From: Rosa chinensis
Taxonomy: Eukaryota > Streptophyta > Magnoliopsida > Rosales > Rosaceae
Length of the DNA stretch: 64,000 nucleotides
Reading direction: 5' to 3'
Assembly: GCF_002994745.2 (NCBI RefSeq)
Contig: NC_037088.1
Coordinates: 49,691,897 to 49,755,896 of the forward strand
A model generated the notes under the pieces. The model did not search any database, was not told where the DNA came from, and saw nothing but the letters and a program-made list of their open reading frames with translations. Every line of letters begins with the position of its first letter. Positions within the stretch are counted from its first letter, which is position 1. The position numbers were made by a program, and so were the translations under genes. This document shows, piece by piece, positions 1 through 13,159 of the stretch.

Positions 1-1336
1 AATTTAGACTAATATTTTAATAACATTTTCTGATAAGTTTTTTAAGTGCCACGTGCCACTTCATTGTCATGTCATAATGCTCGGGTCTTAGTTTGTTTTA
101 TTTTTTTTATTAATGGGTGACTTGTTTTTATTTGCTTTAACTTTTATTGTGTGGCTTTTTTGTTTCAATTGTAATGAATAAAAGTGTACTTTAATTCTAC
201 TTTACTTTCACCATTTATTTCATAAATAAAATATTACATAAACTTCATTAACATGATATAAAATGAATAAATTAAAAAAAATGCACTTGAAAGCAATTAA
301 AACAAATGCACTTGAAATGCAATTAAAAATTTTCATAAATAAATTACTTTCACCATTATAATTATAACATGATACAAAAAAAACAATTATGAAGCCAACG
401 GCTAGTTGTGAATATGTATAATTATACTCATTAATTGTGAGCCATTGGATTTAATTGGTTGCATAATTATGAGCCATTGGATTTAAGTATTGCATGAAGA
501 AGAGGAAGATTTGGCTGATTTTCCGTGGGTCCCACCAAGGGCTAAAGGGCCAACCATAGGACTAAATGTAGCTCTCTCCACCCACCTCTCCACCTCTAGC
601 CCTTTGGACCTTCCCTTGTTGGAGTTCATTTTTTAGCAAAAATGGCCAAAGGACGGTTACCTATAGCCCTCCTTATTGGAGATGGCCTAAGGATACTAGA
701 AGTTTATTCTTGTCTAGCAAACTACTAATTACTTAGTCACTTGGCTTTAATTAACCAAAAAACTTTAAATGCATGGGAGGGTTCTTGATACATACTAATG
801 TACGTTAATTCGCTTAAACATAGTTTATATGGAAATATTATTTGTCAATACTTCTTTTGACAGCGAATTTCTATATTAAGCACCCACCATAGCTTAGTTC
901 TCCCTTATCCACTCATGTTTGTTCCGCCTGATTCACATTATGGTAACTAAGCCTTACTACATCAACAGAAATAGATGACAAGATAACGTCAAGTACATTT
1001 TTTAGTTATTACAAAAAAGTTGCCTATAAATATTAACAGCTCAATTCTGCTGAAATTGCAGATTCATCTGCACCACCACCGGTACATAGAAGAATTTTTC
1101 CATAAAGTATGGTCAAAAGCTATGTTTTATTTTGACCAATTCATGTGGACTCTTCAAGACGCCAATTCAATAGCAAACTTGAAGTTAATCATTAACAGCC
1201 CAGCCCCAGATTAGGGTCCATAATCAGCCATGTGCTATTCATCTTTGATATATCTAACACGTTAAATTAATTAGTTGTAATTAGCTCTTCCTTCCTTCTC
1301 AAACAAAAAAAAACACACACACACGCATTAAATTAA
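1..1336. other. AT-rich intergenic DNA, probable MITE right end near 380-700
   Basis: I see no convincing gene here; the 64-codon open frame at 1020-1214 has no recognisable motif. Bases 400-500 repeat the phrase GAGCCATTGGATTTAA twice, and 500-693 (pyrimidine- and purine-rich, ending in GGAGATGGCCTAA) looks like one end of a MITE. Similar wording about a 'CCATTGGATT' motif recurs in the MITE at 49566-50704. The left end is not visible, so the element is probably cut by the window edge. Confidence 0.4.
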
Positions 1337-1952
1337 GGGGAATGCTATATACACACGCAACTGAGTGTGTGTTAGCCACACTCAGCCATGTGTCACTTTT
1401 TCATTTGATAAATGAATAAATCAATCAACCCACTTCTCTCTCCTCATGTGCATGTTTTTGGGTCAATTTTACCTCGTGTCTCACAGCCAACTCTCCTCCA
1501 CCACCACTCCCTCCGACTTCCATTTTTTATCCAAAAAATTCCACCATGAATTCTGATCTGGGTCTCAGATCTAACCACCTCAGATAGCTCAACGATCAAA
1601 AGAACAAAACCTCCTCCTTCACCACCTCGCAGCCATCCAAACCCGCTTGGCAACCCAACAATATCTCATGGACCCACCATCCTGCTTCGGCGCCCCAGAT
1701 GCCTCTCAACGACCCAACTTCCATGGTCGAAGAAGGGAGATGACCACCAGCACCACCTCCATCACCACCTCTATGGGGATTTGATAATTCAATGAGAGCC
1801 TTGCAAATACTGAAATTTGGGATTTAGGAAAGATGAAATGCGATTGGGTTCTTCTTGCTTAAAGAGTAGGCACAAAATTAGAAGAGAGAAAGCAAGGAAA
1901 GATGAAATACAAATAGAAAATTGGCTGAGGATTTTGGTCTGGGTATGAACTA

Positions 1953-2031
<79 letters not shown>

Positions 2032-2209
2032 ACAGGCCGAAGAAAATTTCAGCACATGAGAAGAGACAAAGGGTAAAATTGACCCAAATGATATGGCACA
2101 TGAGGAAAGAGAGATCTGTTGCTGGTTTATTTCTCTAACAAATGAAAAAGTGACACTTGGCTGAGTGTGGCCAACACACACTCAGCTGCATGTGTATATA
2201 GCATTCCCC
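1337..2209. mobile_element. Mutator-like MITE with 9-bp target duplication
   Basis: The ends are long inverted repeats starting GGGGAATGCTATATACACA on both strands. They match with few differences over about 70-85 bp, and the similarity resumes around 1442-1473 against 2071-2108, so the TIR is roughly 135 bp. The element is flanked by a perfect 9-bp duplication TTAAATTAA at 1328-1336 and 2210-2218. Long TIRs plus a 9-bp TSD are the hallmark of the Mutator (MULE) superfamily. No transposase is encoded. The interior (1475-1800) is GC-richer than the ends and could be captured host sequence, but I cannot name a source. A (GA)n tract sits inside. Confidence 0.88.
1955..2028. repeat. (GA)n microsatellite inside the MITE
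   Basis: This is an essentially pure GA dinucleotide run of about 37 units. It creates the spurious Ser-Leu-rich open frames on the opposite strand. Confidence 0.95.
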
Positions 2210-2453
2210 TTAAATTAATTCTGGGTCATGGCTTTACTAATTAATGTCGACTTCAGACCAGACGAAAAGAAACATGAATTAATTCTAGGTTATGGGAGCA
2301 GATATTTTGGGTTAATTAAAAGGGATATTGACCCAATACCCAAATATACTCCCACTTACTCTACTAAGAGTTTTTTACTCTCATTCACCCAATTTAACAT
2401 TTAATTTTGCCCTATCAAATCACCTAAAACTCATCGACTCTCTCCTCCCAGAG

Positions 2454-2456
<3 letters not shown>

Positions 2457-2537
<81 letters not shown>
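2457..2537. repeat. (CT)n microsatellite
   Basis: A pure CT run of about 40 units lies near the left end of the family-B MITE. The second family member has an equivalent run at 12527-12598, so the repeat is part of the element. Confidence 0.95.
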
Positions 2538-2539
<2 letters not shown>

Positions 2540-3315
2540 CCCCCCAGTGACGTCATCGAGGCCCAATCCAAGGCCACCGGAAACGCGCCGTCGTCGACAC
2601 TTAAATCGGTCCGGCATCGAGGCTCTTAATCCATCTTCATGCAGCACGGTTTCAACTCAGACAGAAACTTCGGCGCAATCTTAGAGGCACAAATCGGTCC
2701 TGCATCGAGGCTCAATCCGTCGACGTGCAACACAGACTTCGACTTCGACTCCGACGTGCAACCCAAATTCCAATTCCAGTTTCGACTCTGACAATGACTC
2801 CGACGCCGACATTCGGGCAATCGGTGTTGGTTCGATGAGGATCTACAACACCAGAGATATCGATGAGGATCTGCACAGCAGGCGGCTTACCGTCTATGGC
2901 CGGAAGTCGATGAGGAGACTCTTCGATTCGAATGTTTTGATCTCAGGGATACTGGGCCTCGGTGCTGAGATTGGTACTGATTAATCAGAGTGATGAAATG
3001 ATAGATTTGGATTTTTCTACTTCAGTTTTGTTGATTATTTTCGCATAGTTTTGTGATTACTGATTAACGAATGAGAATAGAGTTGGATTGGAGCTGCTTC
3101 ATGAACTGTTATATCTCTCTCTAGTTATACAGTTACCTTTCCATATTAACAATCATGCTAGACATATCACCCAGCTATGTTCCTGATTAGATTCTTTTTG
3201 TGAGCTGGACCTTGTCTATATTTATATATGTGATTGTTGTCGATAGTCTCTCCCTAGAGTTTTGCAGACTTGCAGGTCAGCAAAAATTACTTGTTATTTA
3301 ATAATATTTTTATTG

Positions 3316-3465
3316 CGGGGGGCCAATAATGTTTTTATTTCCCCCCAATAATATTTCTATTGGGAGTCAATAATAATATTATTGGGAGGCAATAATATTT
3401 TTATTAGGGGCCAATAATGTTTCTATTGGAGGGCAATAATAATATTATTGGGGAGAAATAATATT
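3316..3465. repeat. CAATAATATTATTG-type short tandem repeat
   Basis: Six or more imperfect units of the form GGGGCAATAATATTATTG lie here, several internally palindromic so that CCAAT is read on both strands. The same unit recurs at 15536-15775 in the other family-B element. Confidence 0.8.
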
Positions 3466-3867
3466 CTCCCGTGACCTTTGGGATCTCCGACGAGCTTTTT
3501 GAGGACTTCCGGAGATCGGACTCCAGCGACTGGTGATCTGACTCAGGCAACCGGCGACCAGAGTCAGGCGAGCATTGACCCAAATTCGGCGGCGGTGACC
3601 GGAGTCCGGCCACCGGTAATCCGGCTGCGGTGGTCGGAGTCCGATCAAGTCTCCGTTGACTTCCCTCAAAGTGACAATGGAAGGGAGGGCAAAATTGTCT
3701 CAATAATATACAAAAAATAATTTTAAAAAAATACTTAATTGGGTATTAGGGCAAAAAATATGTAATTTGTTGGATAAGTGGGAAATCTTATAAGATGCTT
3801 GGGTAAGTCCGTAAGTGGGGTTAATGTAGCTCAATTTTGGGTAAATGAACATTTTCCCTAATTAAAA

Positions 3868-6220
3868 ATAACATTATGGGAGTTAAGTTGCTATGACAGG
3901 TGTCACAACGTAATGCAAGTGACAAAATTAGCACACGTGTAGTTCAAAAAAGAAAATTAGCACACACGTCATGAGATATAAATGGTGCTTTGTACAATCA
4001 AACCACCACTTTTTTCTTTGAGTGATTCTATTCACACCTCCTCTATTAGTATTTGGACCTCAAATGGGACAAGTGGTGGACTTTATGACCAAGTTTCACG
4101 AAACTGCTAAGCTTCCGAGCAATACAATTCCAAACCCAAAGGGAGGCTTTGAAGGCCCAACCAACTAAGGACAAGAGGAAACCACGTGTAGGCTGAGAAG
4201 ACGTTAAAACCAAGCGTTATTTGGGAGGCAACCCAATCCAATCAGATTTGCTTTCTTTATCCTTCTCTTTTATTTTTCGATTTTGCTTATTTGTTTTAGT
4301 AGCTATTTTCGTAAATTTAATCCCTATATGCTTATTTGTCTCATTGCATGCTTATGATTGATTACATTGAGGACAATGCAATATTTAAGTGTGGGGGAAG
4401 GGATTTATACTTTTGTCTTGAGTCATATATATATATATTTAAAAATACAAAAATTTGAAAAATGTCAAAAAATTTTAAAAAAATTGTTGCTTTTATTTAT
4501 TGAGTCTTAGTCCTTCGTCTTTGTGTTTGAGTCATAGGATACCCTTTCAACTGTCTAGGATGATTATATATCTCTGAAATTATGGCTAAAAGATGATCGC
4601 AATATTGAGATGATTTTAAAATGGTATTCTTTAGTTAATTGAGATATATGAAAAGCATGTGCATTTGTAGTGGATATGGATTCGTGACCTTGGTACAGAA
4701 TATGAGCATGTTAAGTTGAGTGTTGATTCATAAAAGCCCATGTGAGATATTTGAGCCCATGTCCCTTTTCTTGCAGTGATAAATGAAAAATATATTCTTA
4801 TTTTCTTAGCGATGTTTGGATGATCTTATTATTCTTCATTTGATTGATTGCTTGCCATAAATTAAGTTTGATAGACTAGAGAATGCTAGAATTCACTCTT
4901 GTGCTTGTTGAGACTTTTATCAATACATGTCCCTGATTCTGGAAAGGATAGAGGCACCCTAGGAATTACCACCATTGCTATATAAGCTTGTGTCCCCATT
5001 TGTGCCCGTCGTGGCATGGGACTCCCTTAGATAAACCATTTGAGCCTACATTAAGCCTTTTCTTTCATCACCCTTAAAATCCTTAACCCTGAACTTTAGT
5101 ATAGTTACAACCTTACCCTTTGTTCTAAAAACTTAGTAGAGCTATCTTTGGAGACTTACTGCATGGGTTTGGCGTTAAAGATGAAGAGTAAGAAGAGGTG
5201 AAAGTTCAAGGGTAGGGGTAGACTTGTCCATAAGAAAAAAAAAATGTATGTGAAAGCCATGAAAAAGAAAATGAAAAAGAAAAAAAATGTGTACTGCTAG
5301 AAAAGAGAGAGAAAGAAAGAAAGAAAAAATATGTTTATGGATTTTAGTCCCCCATACTTGGTGAATTTGGAGTTTGCTTTGAATTGAAGGCCCACTATTG
5401 AAAGATTTGGTCTTTGTCCAATTCACTAGAGTTCAAAGGAAGTTTAGAATGAAGATTAGGCCTAACATAAAGACATTAGGCCTTTTACTTTGCCTCTATG
5501 GGTGTGACGTTTTGAATGCCTTGGTGGATTTCTAGAAGTCTCTCTACATCAACATGAGCTCTGCTAGGTTTTTATGACACTTTGTTAAATTCCTTACCCA
5601 TTCATTTCTTAAAACCTTGAGCCTTGGCCCCATTACAACCCTTAATAAGACATTCTTGGTCCTTAAGATGGGACAACCTTTGATCTGTGGAGATAAGTTA
5701 TAAGAGTTGAACTTATGGCTTGGGTTCATCCGTGCAAGTAGTTGATATCCTTCATGAGATCTTTTGAAAAAAAAAAAAAATTATATTCACAAAGTGTCTT
5801 TCGTTTCATATATATGTGAGCTATTTGATTGCTTTAAAATATGTTCTCTCACATATAATTGAGTGATTATAAGCTTTTAAGTATTGCCTTGAATTTTGAG
5901 AGAAGAAAGAGTTGATATACCTTGTGAGGATATGAGTCATACTTGTCTTAAACATGCTGAGCTCCACCCCATCACCATTGTTACAACCAAGTCCTACTTG
6001 TGTATGTGTGGATTATATGTTTTAATTAACTCTCGAATGCCTAAACATTGATTCTTGGTTGAGTGCTAATCTTGATGTTGTGAAAGTAAGAGATTTTTGA
6101 GACAAAATGTTGAAGGAAAATAGAGTCATTGAATGTGTAGAGTCTTTTTCTTTGTTTTCGTTGAGTCTAAGTTTGTGTGATTTTGCTAAGGAACTAGCAA
6201 AAGCTAAGTGTGGGAGAATT
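3868..6220 (+). mobile_element. Remnant internal region of a gypsy-type LTR element
   Basis: No intact coding frame survives. Two purine-rich strings of the type AAGTGTGGGGGAAGGG (4387) and AAGTGTGGGAGAA (6206) resemble polypurine tracts. The second sits directly upstream of the LTR, which sets plus-strand orientation. A line of the form TTGGGAGGCAACCCAA at about 4218 is also typical, as I recall, of this class of plant retroelement. The 5' limit is unclear; 3868-4130 may be unrelated flank. No reverse transcriptase or integrase motif remains in this part. Confidence 0.5.
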
Positions 6221-8355
6221 TGATAGGAGCATTTTAATGTGACGTTTTAAGTATTATTTCCTCATATTTACTTAGTTATTTCCTTAAATAAATTCTTTTG
6301 GTTTAGGAAAGTTTCTATTTCCTATTTTTAGAAAATTTCCATTTGTTATTTGTAGAAAGTTTCTATTTTCCATTTTTAGGAAATTTCTATTTTTAGTAAT
6401 AGTTTCTATTTTCAGGTCCTTGGAGCAAACAAGCTGAAATGAACTAAAGAGAGGAAAGAGGAGCTAGTCAACGTTGGAGGGAGCTAAGACAAGACACAAA
6501 GAGCTACATAAATAAGCTGAAATGAAGAAATGAAGTTTTCCTGTTTCAACCAGGAAATCCTGTTCAGAAGAGGAAACTTTGTCAAGCAAGACTCCTGAGC
6601 CAACTAGAAAGCATGATCAAAATAATAAAGGGAAATGACGTTGAGAGAAGATTCCTGGAGGCACTAGGAGACTATAAGGCTTGAAGATGACGCAAGGAGG
6701 CCCAAGGCCCTTCTAGATTAAATGTGGATTTCGGAAAATGGATAAAAGCCCATTGGATTTAGGGTTTTGTGACATAAAAGAGATATTTTTGGGAGGATAT
6801 ATGTGTTTGCCGTGAAATACCAAGAGGAATAGAAGGATACAACGTGAAAATCAAGAAAATATCAAGAGATTATGTTGGAGATTTTCTAGGGAAAGTTTTA
6901 AGGAAAGATGAAGTGTGTGCAACAAGAAAAGGTTCAAAACAAGTCTAGATTCGTTCCCTACTTTCTCTAAGGATATTATGGCCGAAATTGGTGAAGAAAA
7001 TCAGAAATAAATCCTATATATTTCCGCAATAATATATTAAAAGGGATATAGACTTATTTGGAGAGTTTTGATTGGTTGGATGACACACCAGGGCTTACAT
7101 GGCGCTACGTGATTGGTCGAAGCTATGTGGACTTATTAGATAATTCCTTGGAAAATAATAGAAGATTCATGAAGCTTGGAGACCAAGTTCACGTCCCCTA
7201 TATATACTCCCCCTTCTTTGACGTTTTCTACACTTCCTTTTCATTCAAAAAATTCACACAAAAATGTAAAAGCTCTCTCTTCATTCTCTAGTTCAAAGTT
7301 TGCGTTTTCAAGCAAGGGAGGAAGAAGGAAGAAGGAAGAAGAAGCCGTGAGCATCCCTCCATAATCCACCTTGAAGCCATGAGTTTTGAAACTTGCTTCC
7401 AAGATTCAAGAGTTCAATGATTCAAGTTCTTCATCACCATCTCCATTCACGGTGTAATTCAACCTTTTTCCTTGTAATCTCTTTCGATTTTCCTTATTTA
7501 AATTCTTATGATTTTGTTCTAGTTAACATATAACATTTAGGGCAAAGTTTAAGCCCAATTTCTATGATCAAATAAAGTTTTCGATTCCTGTACTTGTGAT
7601 TCTAAGTTGTTTTTGTGAGATTGTTCAATTGGATTTACTTGATTGATATCTTTTATATGTTTATTCTAATTGGTTCGAAACTTTTAGGGTTTATGTATAA
7701 TTGATACTAGATTTAAGTTAATGATTCACCTAATAGTTTTGTGAACTTAAATCAAAAGTAGTAAAGGTTTTGGACAAAAATCGAATTCAATTGAAAAAGA
7801 TTGCAAATAGATGAACTTATTCATACTATGTTGTACACTTAAGTTGATAACCTTTCTCTATGTGTTTTGCGTTGAACATGTTTTGATTAGCTAGCTTTCT
7901 AGACTTTGATTGCATGTTTAATAGGATTGATCTAGGTGGTTTCACTTAGGTTAATTAGTAAAGGAAAGTAAAATATGGGAAATCATTTGCTTCAAATGTT
8001 TTACATGATCAACTTCTTTCTCATGACTTAGATAATCAATTATAGGGTTCTAATCGAATTTGACTATATGGAATTGGTTTTGATTTTTGTTCCTTATGTT
8101 CCACTTTTGTATATGTGTCTTTTGTATTTTCTTTGTTTTGTTTATTTTAGTTTTCGAAAACCTAAGTTTAAACCCCCCTTAATTTCGTACTTGTATATAT
8201 TTTTGTACATATTATACTTTGTTTTTATTTCAATTCTTTATTTGTTTTACAATGACATGTGTACCCTCAATCCCCGAATTTGAACGATCCCTATTTACTA
8301 TGTACTAACGATGATATTTTCAGGGTTAAATTATACGCTTACTTTTAGCGTATCA
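6221..8355 (+). mobile_element. Putative 3' LTR of a gypsy-type element
   Basis: It begins TGATAGGAGC directly after a purine tract and ends AGCGTATCA, giving the 5-bp terminal inversion TGATA...TATCA and the usual TG...CA ends, for a length of 2135 bp. TATA-like sequence (TATATATACTCC, about 7197) and short pyrimidine tracts follow inside it. The matching 5' LTR is not in view, so the boundaries rest on the termini and the purine tract alone. The right edge abuts antisense copia sequence, consistent with insertion into that element. Confidence 0.6.
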
Positions 8356-11157
8356 TTATGAAGCCCATTATGGGAGAATACGTCTCCTTATAATCAATCA
8401 CAGGGCGTTTGAGAAAATCCTTGCGCCACTAGACGAGTCTTCTGTATCACAATCTCGTTTTCCTCATTACGCTTCCTTACAAATACTCATTTAAATTCTA
8501 CAGGTTTAACATGGGGAGGTGTAGGGACAACAAGTCCAAACACCTTTCTCTTTATCAAGGAATCTGATTCGATCTGGATTGCTTATTTCCTTTTTTTGGC
8601 CAGTCGTCTGTTCGTTGATAATTATCAACACAACAAGGTTCGAGGTCATCGCTTTATAGTTTCGGTGGCCACCGCAAACATAAACATATCATCAATGATA
8701 ATCTCATTCTGATTTCAAATCTCACTAAATTTACTGAGATTTCTCTATTCTCAGGAGTGGGTTCAAATGTTGGAGCGTTCCCCAACATCGTCTCTTCTAG
8801 GACAGACCCATAATCCCGATTTATCTCATGAGATGAATCGGTTTGAGATTGCGTTGTCAAAAAGATTCATTTGTGCCAAGTTTATCCTCTTCCGGGGATA
8901 AGAATCCTTCGAACCTAATGGTCTACCTCACTTCTGGGTAGAGATATATGATTGGTTAACCGCCATGGTCATACCTCGTCCATCTGGGACGATACATCCT
9001 ACAGGGACTTCTATCATTGCAGGCATATTTGCAGCAGGTATATATGATCTCGTCACTTTAGCTAGATGAAAGAAAGTGTCTGGCATATTGTATTCTATTC
9101 TCTATAGATATAGAATTGTCCGCACTTCACTATTTTCGTGCGGTTTGGGGATCAAGATGAGACATTGTGGGGACATTCCATGTTAATTCACGTCGTTCAT
9201 CAGGAACGGTGATGTTCATATCTCCTCCTAACGGAGGGAAGACTGTCTCATCAAAGTACCAATCAGCAAATTAAGCGGTAAAGAGATTGCCTGTTAAGGG
9301 CTCTAAAGAGCACATAATGGATGAGACTCATAATCGACATATATGCCCATCATTTGTTGAGGACCCAATTTTGTACGTTGTGACGGCACAATTGGCACGA
9401 GGACTGCATACCTAAATGAGTGTAAGTGCGAAACATCAGGTTCGTTCCCAGTCACCAGCTGTAACGCAGAGTAAGGTTGGTAGCAGTGGACCTCAACAAG
9501 ACCAACATAGCTGCATGCAAGATTGCCTAGCCCTATGCAAAAACTAGAAGCTTGGTGCGCATTACCAAGATTCTATCTGCAAGACCATCTTGGGTGTGAA
9601 CATAGGGAACTATATGTTCAGCATCAATCCTAAGGGATATGAAATAATCATCGAAAGAGTTCGATGTAAACTCTCCGGTATTATCAAGTCTTGTAGACTT
9701 TATGGGATAATCCAAGTGGTGAACCCTCAATTTCATGATCTGGGTGAGAGTTTAGTAAAAGCAGCGTTTTCTTGTAGACAATAGTGTAACATGTGATCAC
9801 TTTGTCGATACATCAACCAAAACCATTAATATTTAACTGGTCCACATGGTTGTTGGATATATATGTCCACAAATTTCCCTTGCATTCTGTGCACAAAAAT
9901 GGTGGTGTATGTACTAGTCTTTGTATATGATGGTCTAATATTAAATATTCTTAACGAGTATGGCATAGTGTGTCATTATATACAAGACCCTTATTCAGAA
10001 GGGGATGCACCTGCGATGAGTTGAAGATACAATGCATCATACTTTGACCTGGGTGTCCTAAACGGTCATGTCATAGCAAGTAATTGCTTGAATTAGTTAG
10101 CTTCTAACTAACAGATTTCAATTTCTCCAATGTAAGCTTCTGGCCGCACACTCAGAGGTTATGCAAAGATATTCCACTCATTTTTCTCAGTGGTTTCAAT
10201 GTGGTAACCGTTGGTTCGAATATCATTTATACTCTATAACGTTCTTCTAGAACATGGAGAATATAAGGCCTCATTAATGGTAGGTTCAGTACCATTGGAC
10301 AACATACAGTGAGTTTTGCCATAATCCTCTATCAGGTTGGATTGGTCTGATACGATTGTCACAAAGGTATATATATGAATAGACAATAAGTTTGAAAAAT
10401 ATCTCCGATTTGGGAGTATGGTGTGCGTAATAACACTTTTAACCAGACAACAAACTTCTCCACAGAATATGCTTATTCATTTATTTAATTCAATGGATCA
10501 CATGTATAAATGAGTTTATTGAATTAAATATATTCGAACATAACCACATTTCCATAATCCAAAATAATTGAAAACATAAATCACCAAAATCCGAAGATGT
10601 TTCATTCATTAAGATGAAATAGATATGGCACAAGGGGCAATTATACCCATGTCTTCGAGTTCTAATCCTCGGTATATTCAGTAACTGCCTGAAAATCCAT
10701 GATCTCTAGTGTGGAATTGATAGAAAATGACCCTTCGATAAAATTGGTATTTTGAGTTTCGCGACTGGCGTAATACTCATCTATTGCTTCGGCTATTGCA
10801 CAGCAGGTGCGGGACCAATAGTCAATTCCTCCGCATCGATAACAAATATCATGCTGATTTTGGTGGCAGCGGGCCGAACCAGTGTTCTTTTCCACTTTGG
10901 CACTTGGGCAGGGGCACTATAACATGGGGCCATGTTTTGGGCCGATTATATGGGTCATTTATGGGCCTACCTCTCTTTCCTTGTCTCAAAAAATTGGAAT
11001 TTTTTTTGTCCCATTCATGACCACGATTTCTCCTTTTGCGATTAGGTTTGCGATGAGCAACATCATTTCCTTCAAGCAAAAGTGCTGCTCGGGTACCGAT
11101 GGACTTGGCTTGATCATTCCTCAACAGGAGGTTGTTGTTCATTTCAGTGAGTAACAA
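8356..11157 (-). mobile_element. Degenerate Ty1/copia retrotransposon, antisense
   Basis: Reading the minus strand from right to left gives the copia order. First come Gag fragments (10849-11157). Next is a zinc-knuckle-like stretch (10662-10895; pattern CYRCGG...WSRTC with Tyr in place of the usual His). An integrase segment follows at 9533-9736 (RLDNTGEFTSNSFDDY, then EHIVPYVHTQDGLAD). The integrase C-terminal part lies at about 9240-9480, and the start of the reverse-transcriptase region is near 8400-8480. Stop codons and frameshifts are frequent; the zinc-knuckle and Gag pieces lie in different frames. The copy is dead and is truncated at the gypsy LTR boundary at 8355/8356. Confidence 0.85.
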
Positions 11158-12410
11158 GGTAGGATCAATTCTGAGAATTAGTAAAGTGCCTCTCCTTGTA
11201 TTGTTTTGGGCAGATGGGCTTGTTCAATATCTTGCTAATCATGTTTTGCTTCAGGCAAGAAAACATGTCAACTTTAGATAATTTCTTCCAGAAACTTTCA
11301 ATTGCTAAAATTTGATATTAAAGAACAAATAATCGTGGTAAGTGCTTTTTGGAAAAATTCATGAGCAACAAATGGGAAATTCGAGTTCTTATAACTTGGT
11401 ATAACAAATCAGATTAAACTTGTAAAATCTACTGGTTTTATCATGTGTGGTGAATTTATGAAGGAAACTTCAAGTTTCTTAAATGACATTATCGAAACTA
11501 CAAGTTCGATTTATGTATGAACTGCTAGGTTCATTTATGAACTTCTAGTTTATTGGGTACCTGCATTTTCTACACATATATTCTAGTGCGAAAATTTAAA
11601 CAAGTAACACAATAATATTGAATAGGGCAAAATTAAAATAATATCTCACAAATTGGAAAAATAGAAATCACAAATCAATTGAGATATTAATTGCATGCTA
11701 GTAATATAACATATAATTATCACACAATTATGTGAATAATTGCTTCTGGCAATTAATTACACATATTAAATATGGTAAATCTATTTACAATATCAAATCA
11801 TTTTTCGTTTTATTTGATTCTGCTGGACCAAAGGAGTGGGCTTGATAGTGAAGCCTATATGGCTTAGTCTACGAGCTCGTGACCTAGGCTTTCAAGCACT
11901 AGTCAAAGAGTATGTGAGGCCTGCTGGGCTGCTAGGTCCTGCGCAGGGAGAGTGGGCCTGCTGGGCTCAAGCTGGTCTGCCAAGCAAAAAGTTATTACTC
12001 AACTCTTTAGGTCACTCCAATTGAATAGGACCAGGTAAGGAAGGATGAGGTTTAGGGGGAGCGAGGCTCACTTAAGTACATGGCCTCATCTAAACCTTGT
12101 CTAGACATCGCATCCAACTGGATGAGCCTAGTTTGAGAAGATTCATAACTTTTGTCATGGCAACATGTGGTGAGCTTTTGTTCTCGCCTTTCAACTTGGG
12201 CCTGAGCTTCTGGCTCGAATTTGTTGTTGTGACTTTGGGCTTGATTTGAGCTTCTGACTCAGCCTCTATTAATATTCACAATTATAACATAACCAAATTC
12301 AATATATGTTATTAAATCATAACATAAATAAATTAATGCAGCGGTTATGTACCTAAGGAAATGGGTTCAATTAATCCCATTAATGCTTCTGGCATTTCAT
12401 ATAAATAAAT
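11158..12410. other. Retroelement-derived AT-rich DNA, no gene
   Basis: This is the likely upstream (5') continuation of the antisense copia element. The stretch 11200-11300 still resembles Gag sequence on the minus strand. A phrase TGCTTCTGGCAT occurs here (12383) and again just right of the nested composite (18516), which supports the two flanks being one original sequence split by insertion. The open frame at 11836-12024 has no recognisable motif. Confidence 0.5.
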
Positions 12411-12521
12411 GGGGCCGTGACCACTTAGCTTTTAGACTAAAAATTGCTCACTTGCTCCACTAAGAGTTTTTTAACCTCATTTACCCAATCTAACAGTGTT
12501 TGACAATATTGCCCTCATACT

Positions 12522-12526
<5 letters not shown>

Positions 12527-12598
<72 letters not shown>
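12527..12598. repeat. (CT)n microsatellite
   Basis: A pure CT run of about 36 units at the position expected from the family-B element at 2322-3858. Confidence 0.95.
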
Positions 12599-12602
<4 letters not shown>

Positions 12603-13159
12603 TCATATCCCAAACTACAAATCCTAAATTGCCCAACCTCTCTCTACAATTCCTCCATTTTTGGCGGCCTCCAAGACCCCTGACGAGTCTTCCATATCCA
12701 AGATCGAGGGGACTACTGCGTTCGGTTTTGGATCGCAGTGCAGAAGACGTAGAACGGCGGAGGTTAGTATACGCATAGTGCATTTCGTCGGAGCCGATCT
12801 GGATAGAGGTGACACTGGTTTTGTTCGTCAGAGGTTCGAGAAGCTCCCAATCTCCACGCTCCAAGTTCGGGTCTAAGCTTCGTCGGTTTTGTTCGTCAGA
12901 GGTCCGAGAAGCTCTAAAGCTCCACACTCTGAAATCGGGTCTGAGCTTTGCTGGCAGGGCTCGGACTAGGCCTCATCAAAAAGCCCGCGGATCAAATGGG
13001 TCGATGGAGGCCCGCAGGCCCTGAGGGCCAAAAGCCAGGCCCGTCCCGGCAAAAAGCCCGCACAAGCCCACCTTGGTGGGTAGTGGTCCGTCCCGTCAAA
13101 AGCCCACAAAAACCCTGCCCGGCCCTTAAAAGCCCTCAAACAAAAAATATTATATAAAT

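Larger units (their letters stand above)
2322..3858. mobile_element. Mutator-like MITE, family B copy 1
   Basis: This element is flanked by a perfect 9-bp duplication TAATTAAAA at 2313-2321 and 3859-3867. Its ends are degenerate inverted repeats: GGGATATTGACCCAATACCC on the left, and a reverse-complemented right end beginning GGGAAAATGTTCATTTACCC, each followed by a CCCACTTAC block. Internally it carries a (CT)n tract, GC-rich sequence with repeated CCGG-type words, and a CCAATAAT/ATTATTGG repeat block. The composite at 12411-18499 shares the same landmarks in the same order. No transposase is seen; the open frames inside are low-complexity. Confidence 0.82.

Noticed and set aside
1020..1214. 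Short plus-strand frame with a His-rich stretch
   Set aside because: Isolated, no motif and no neighbouring exon; compatible with chance in AT-rich DNA.
1789..2181. Ser-Leu-rich open frames opposite the GA tract
   Set aside because: They are translations of the dinucleotide repeat inside a MITE. The same applies to the frames over the tracts at 2457-2537, 12527-12598, 21922-21970 and 43622-43660.
3404..3720. Overlapping frames on both strands in GC-rich sequence
   Set aside because: They lie inside the family-B MITE and follow its CCGG-type repeats. Both strands are open only because the composition is GC-rich.
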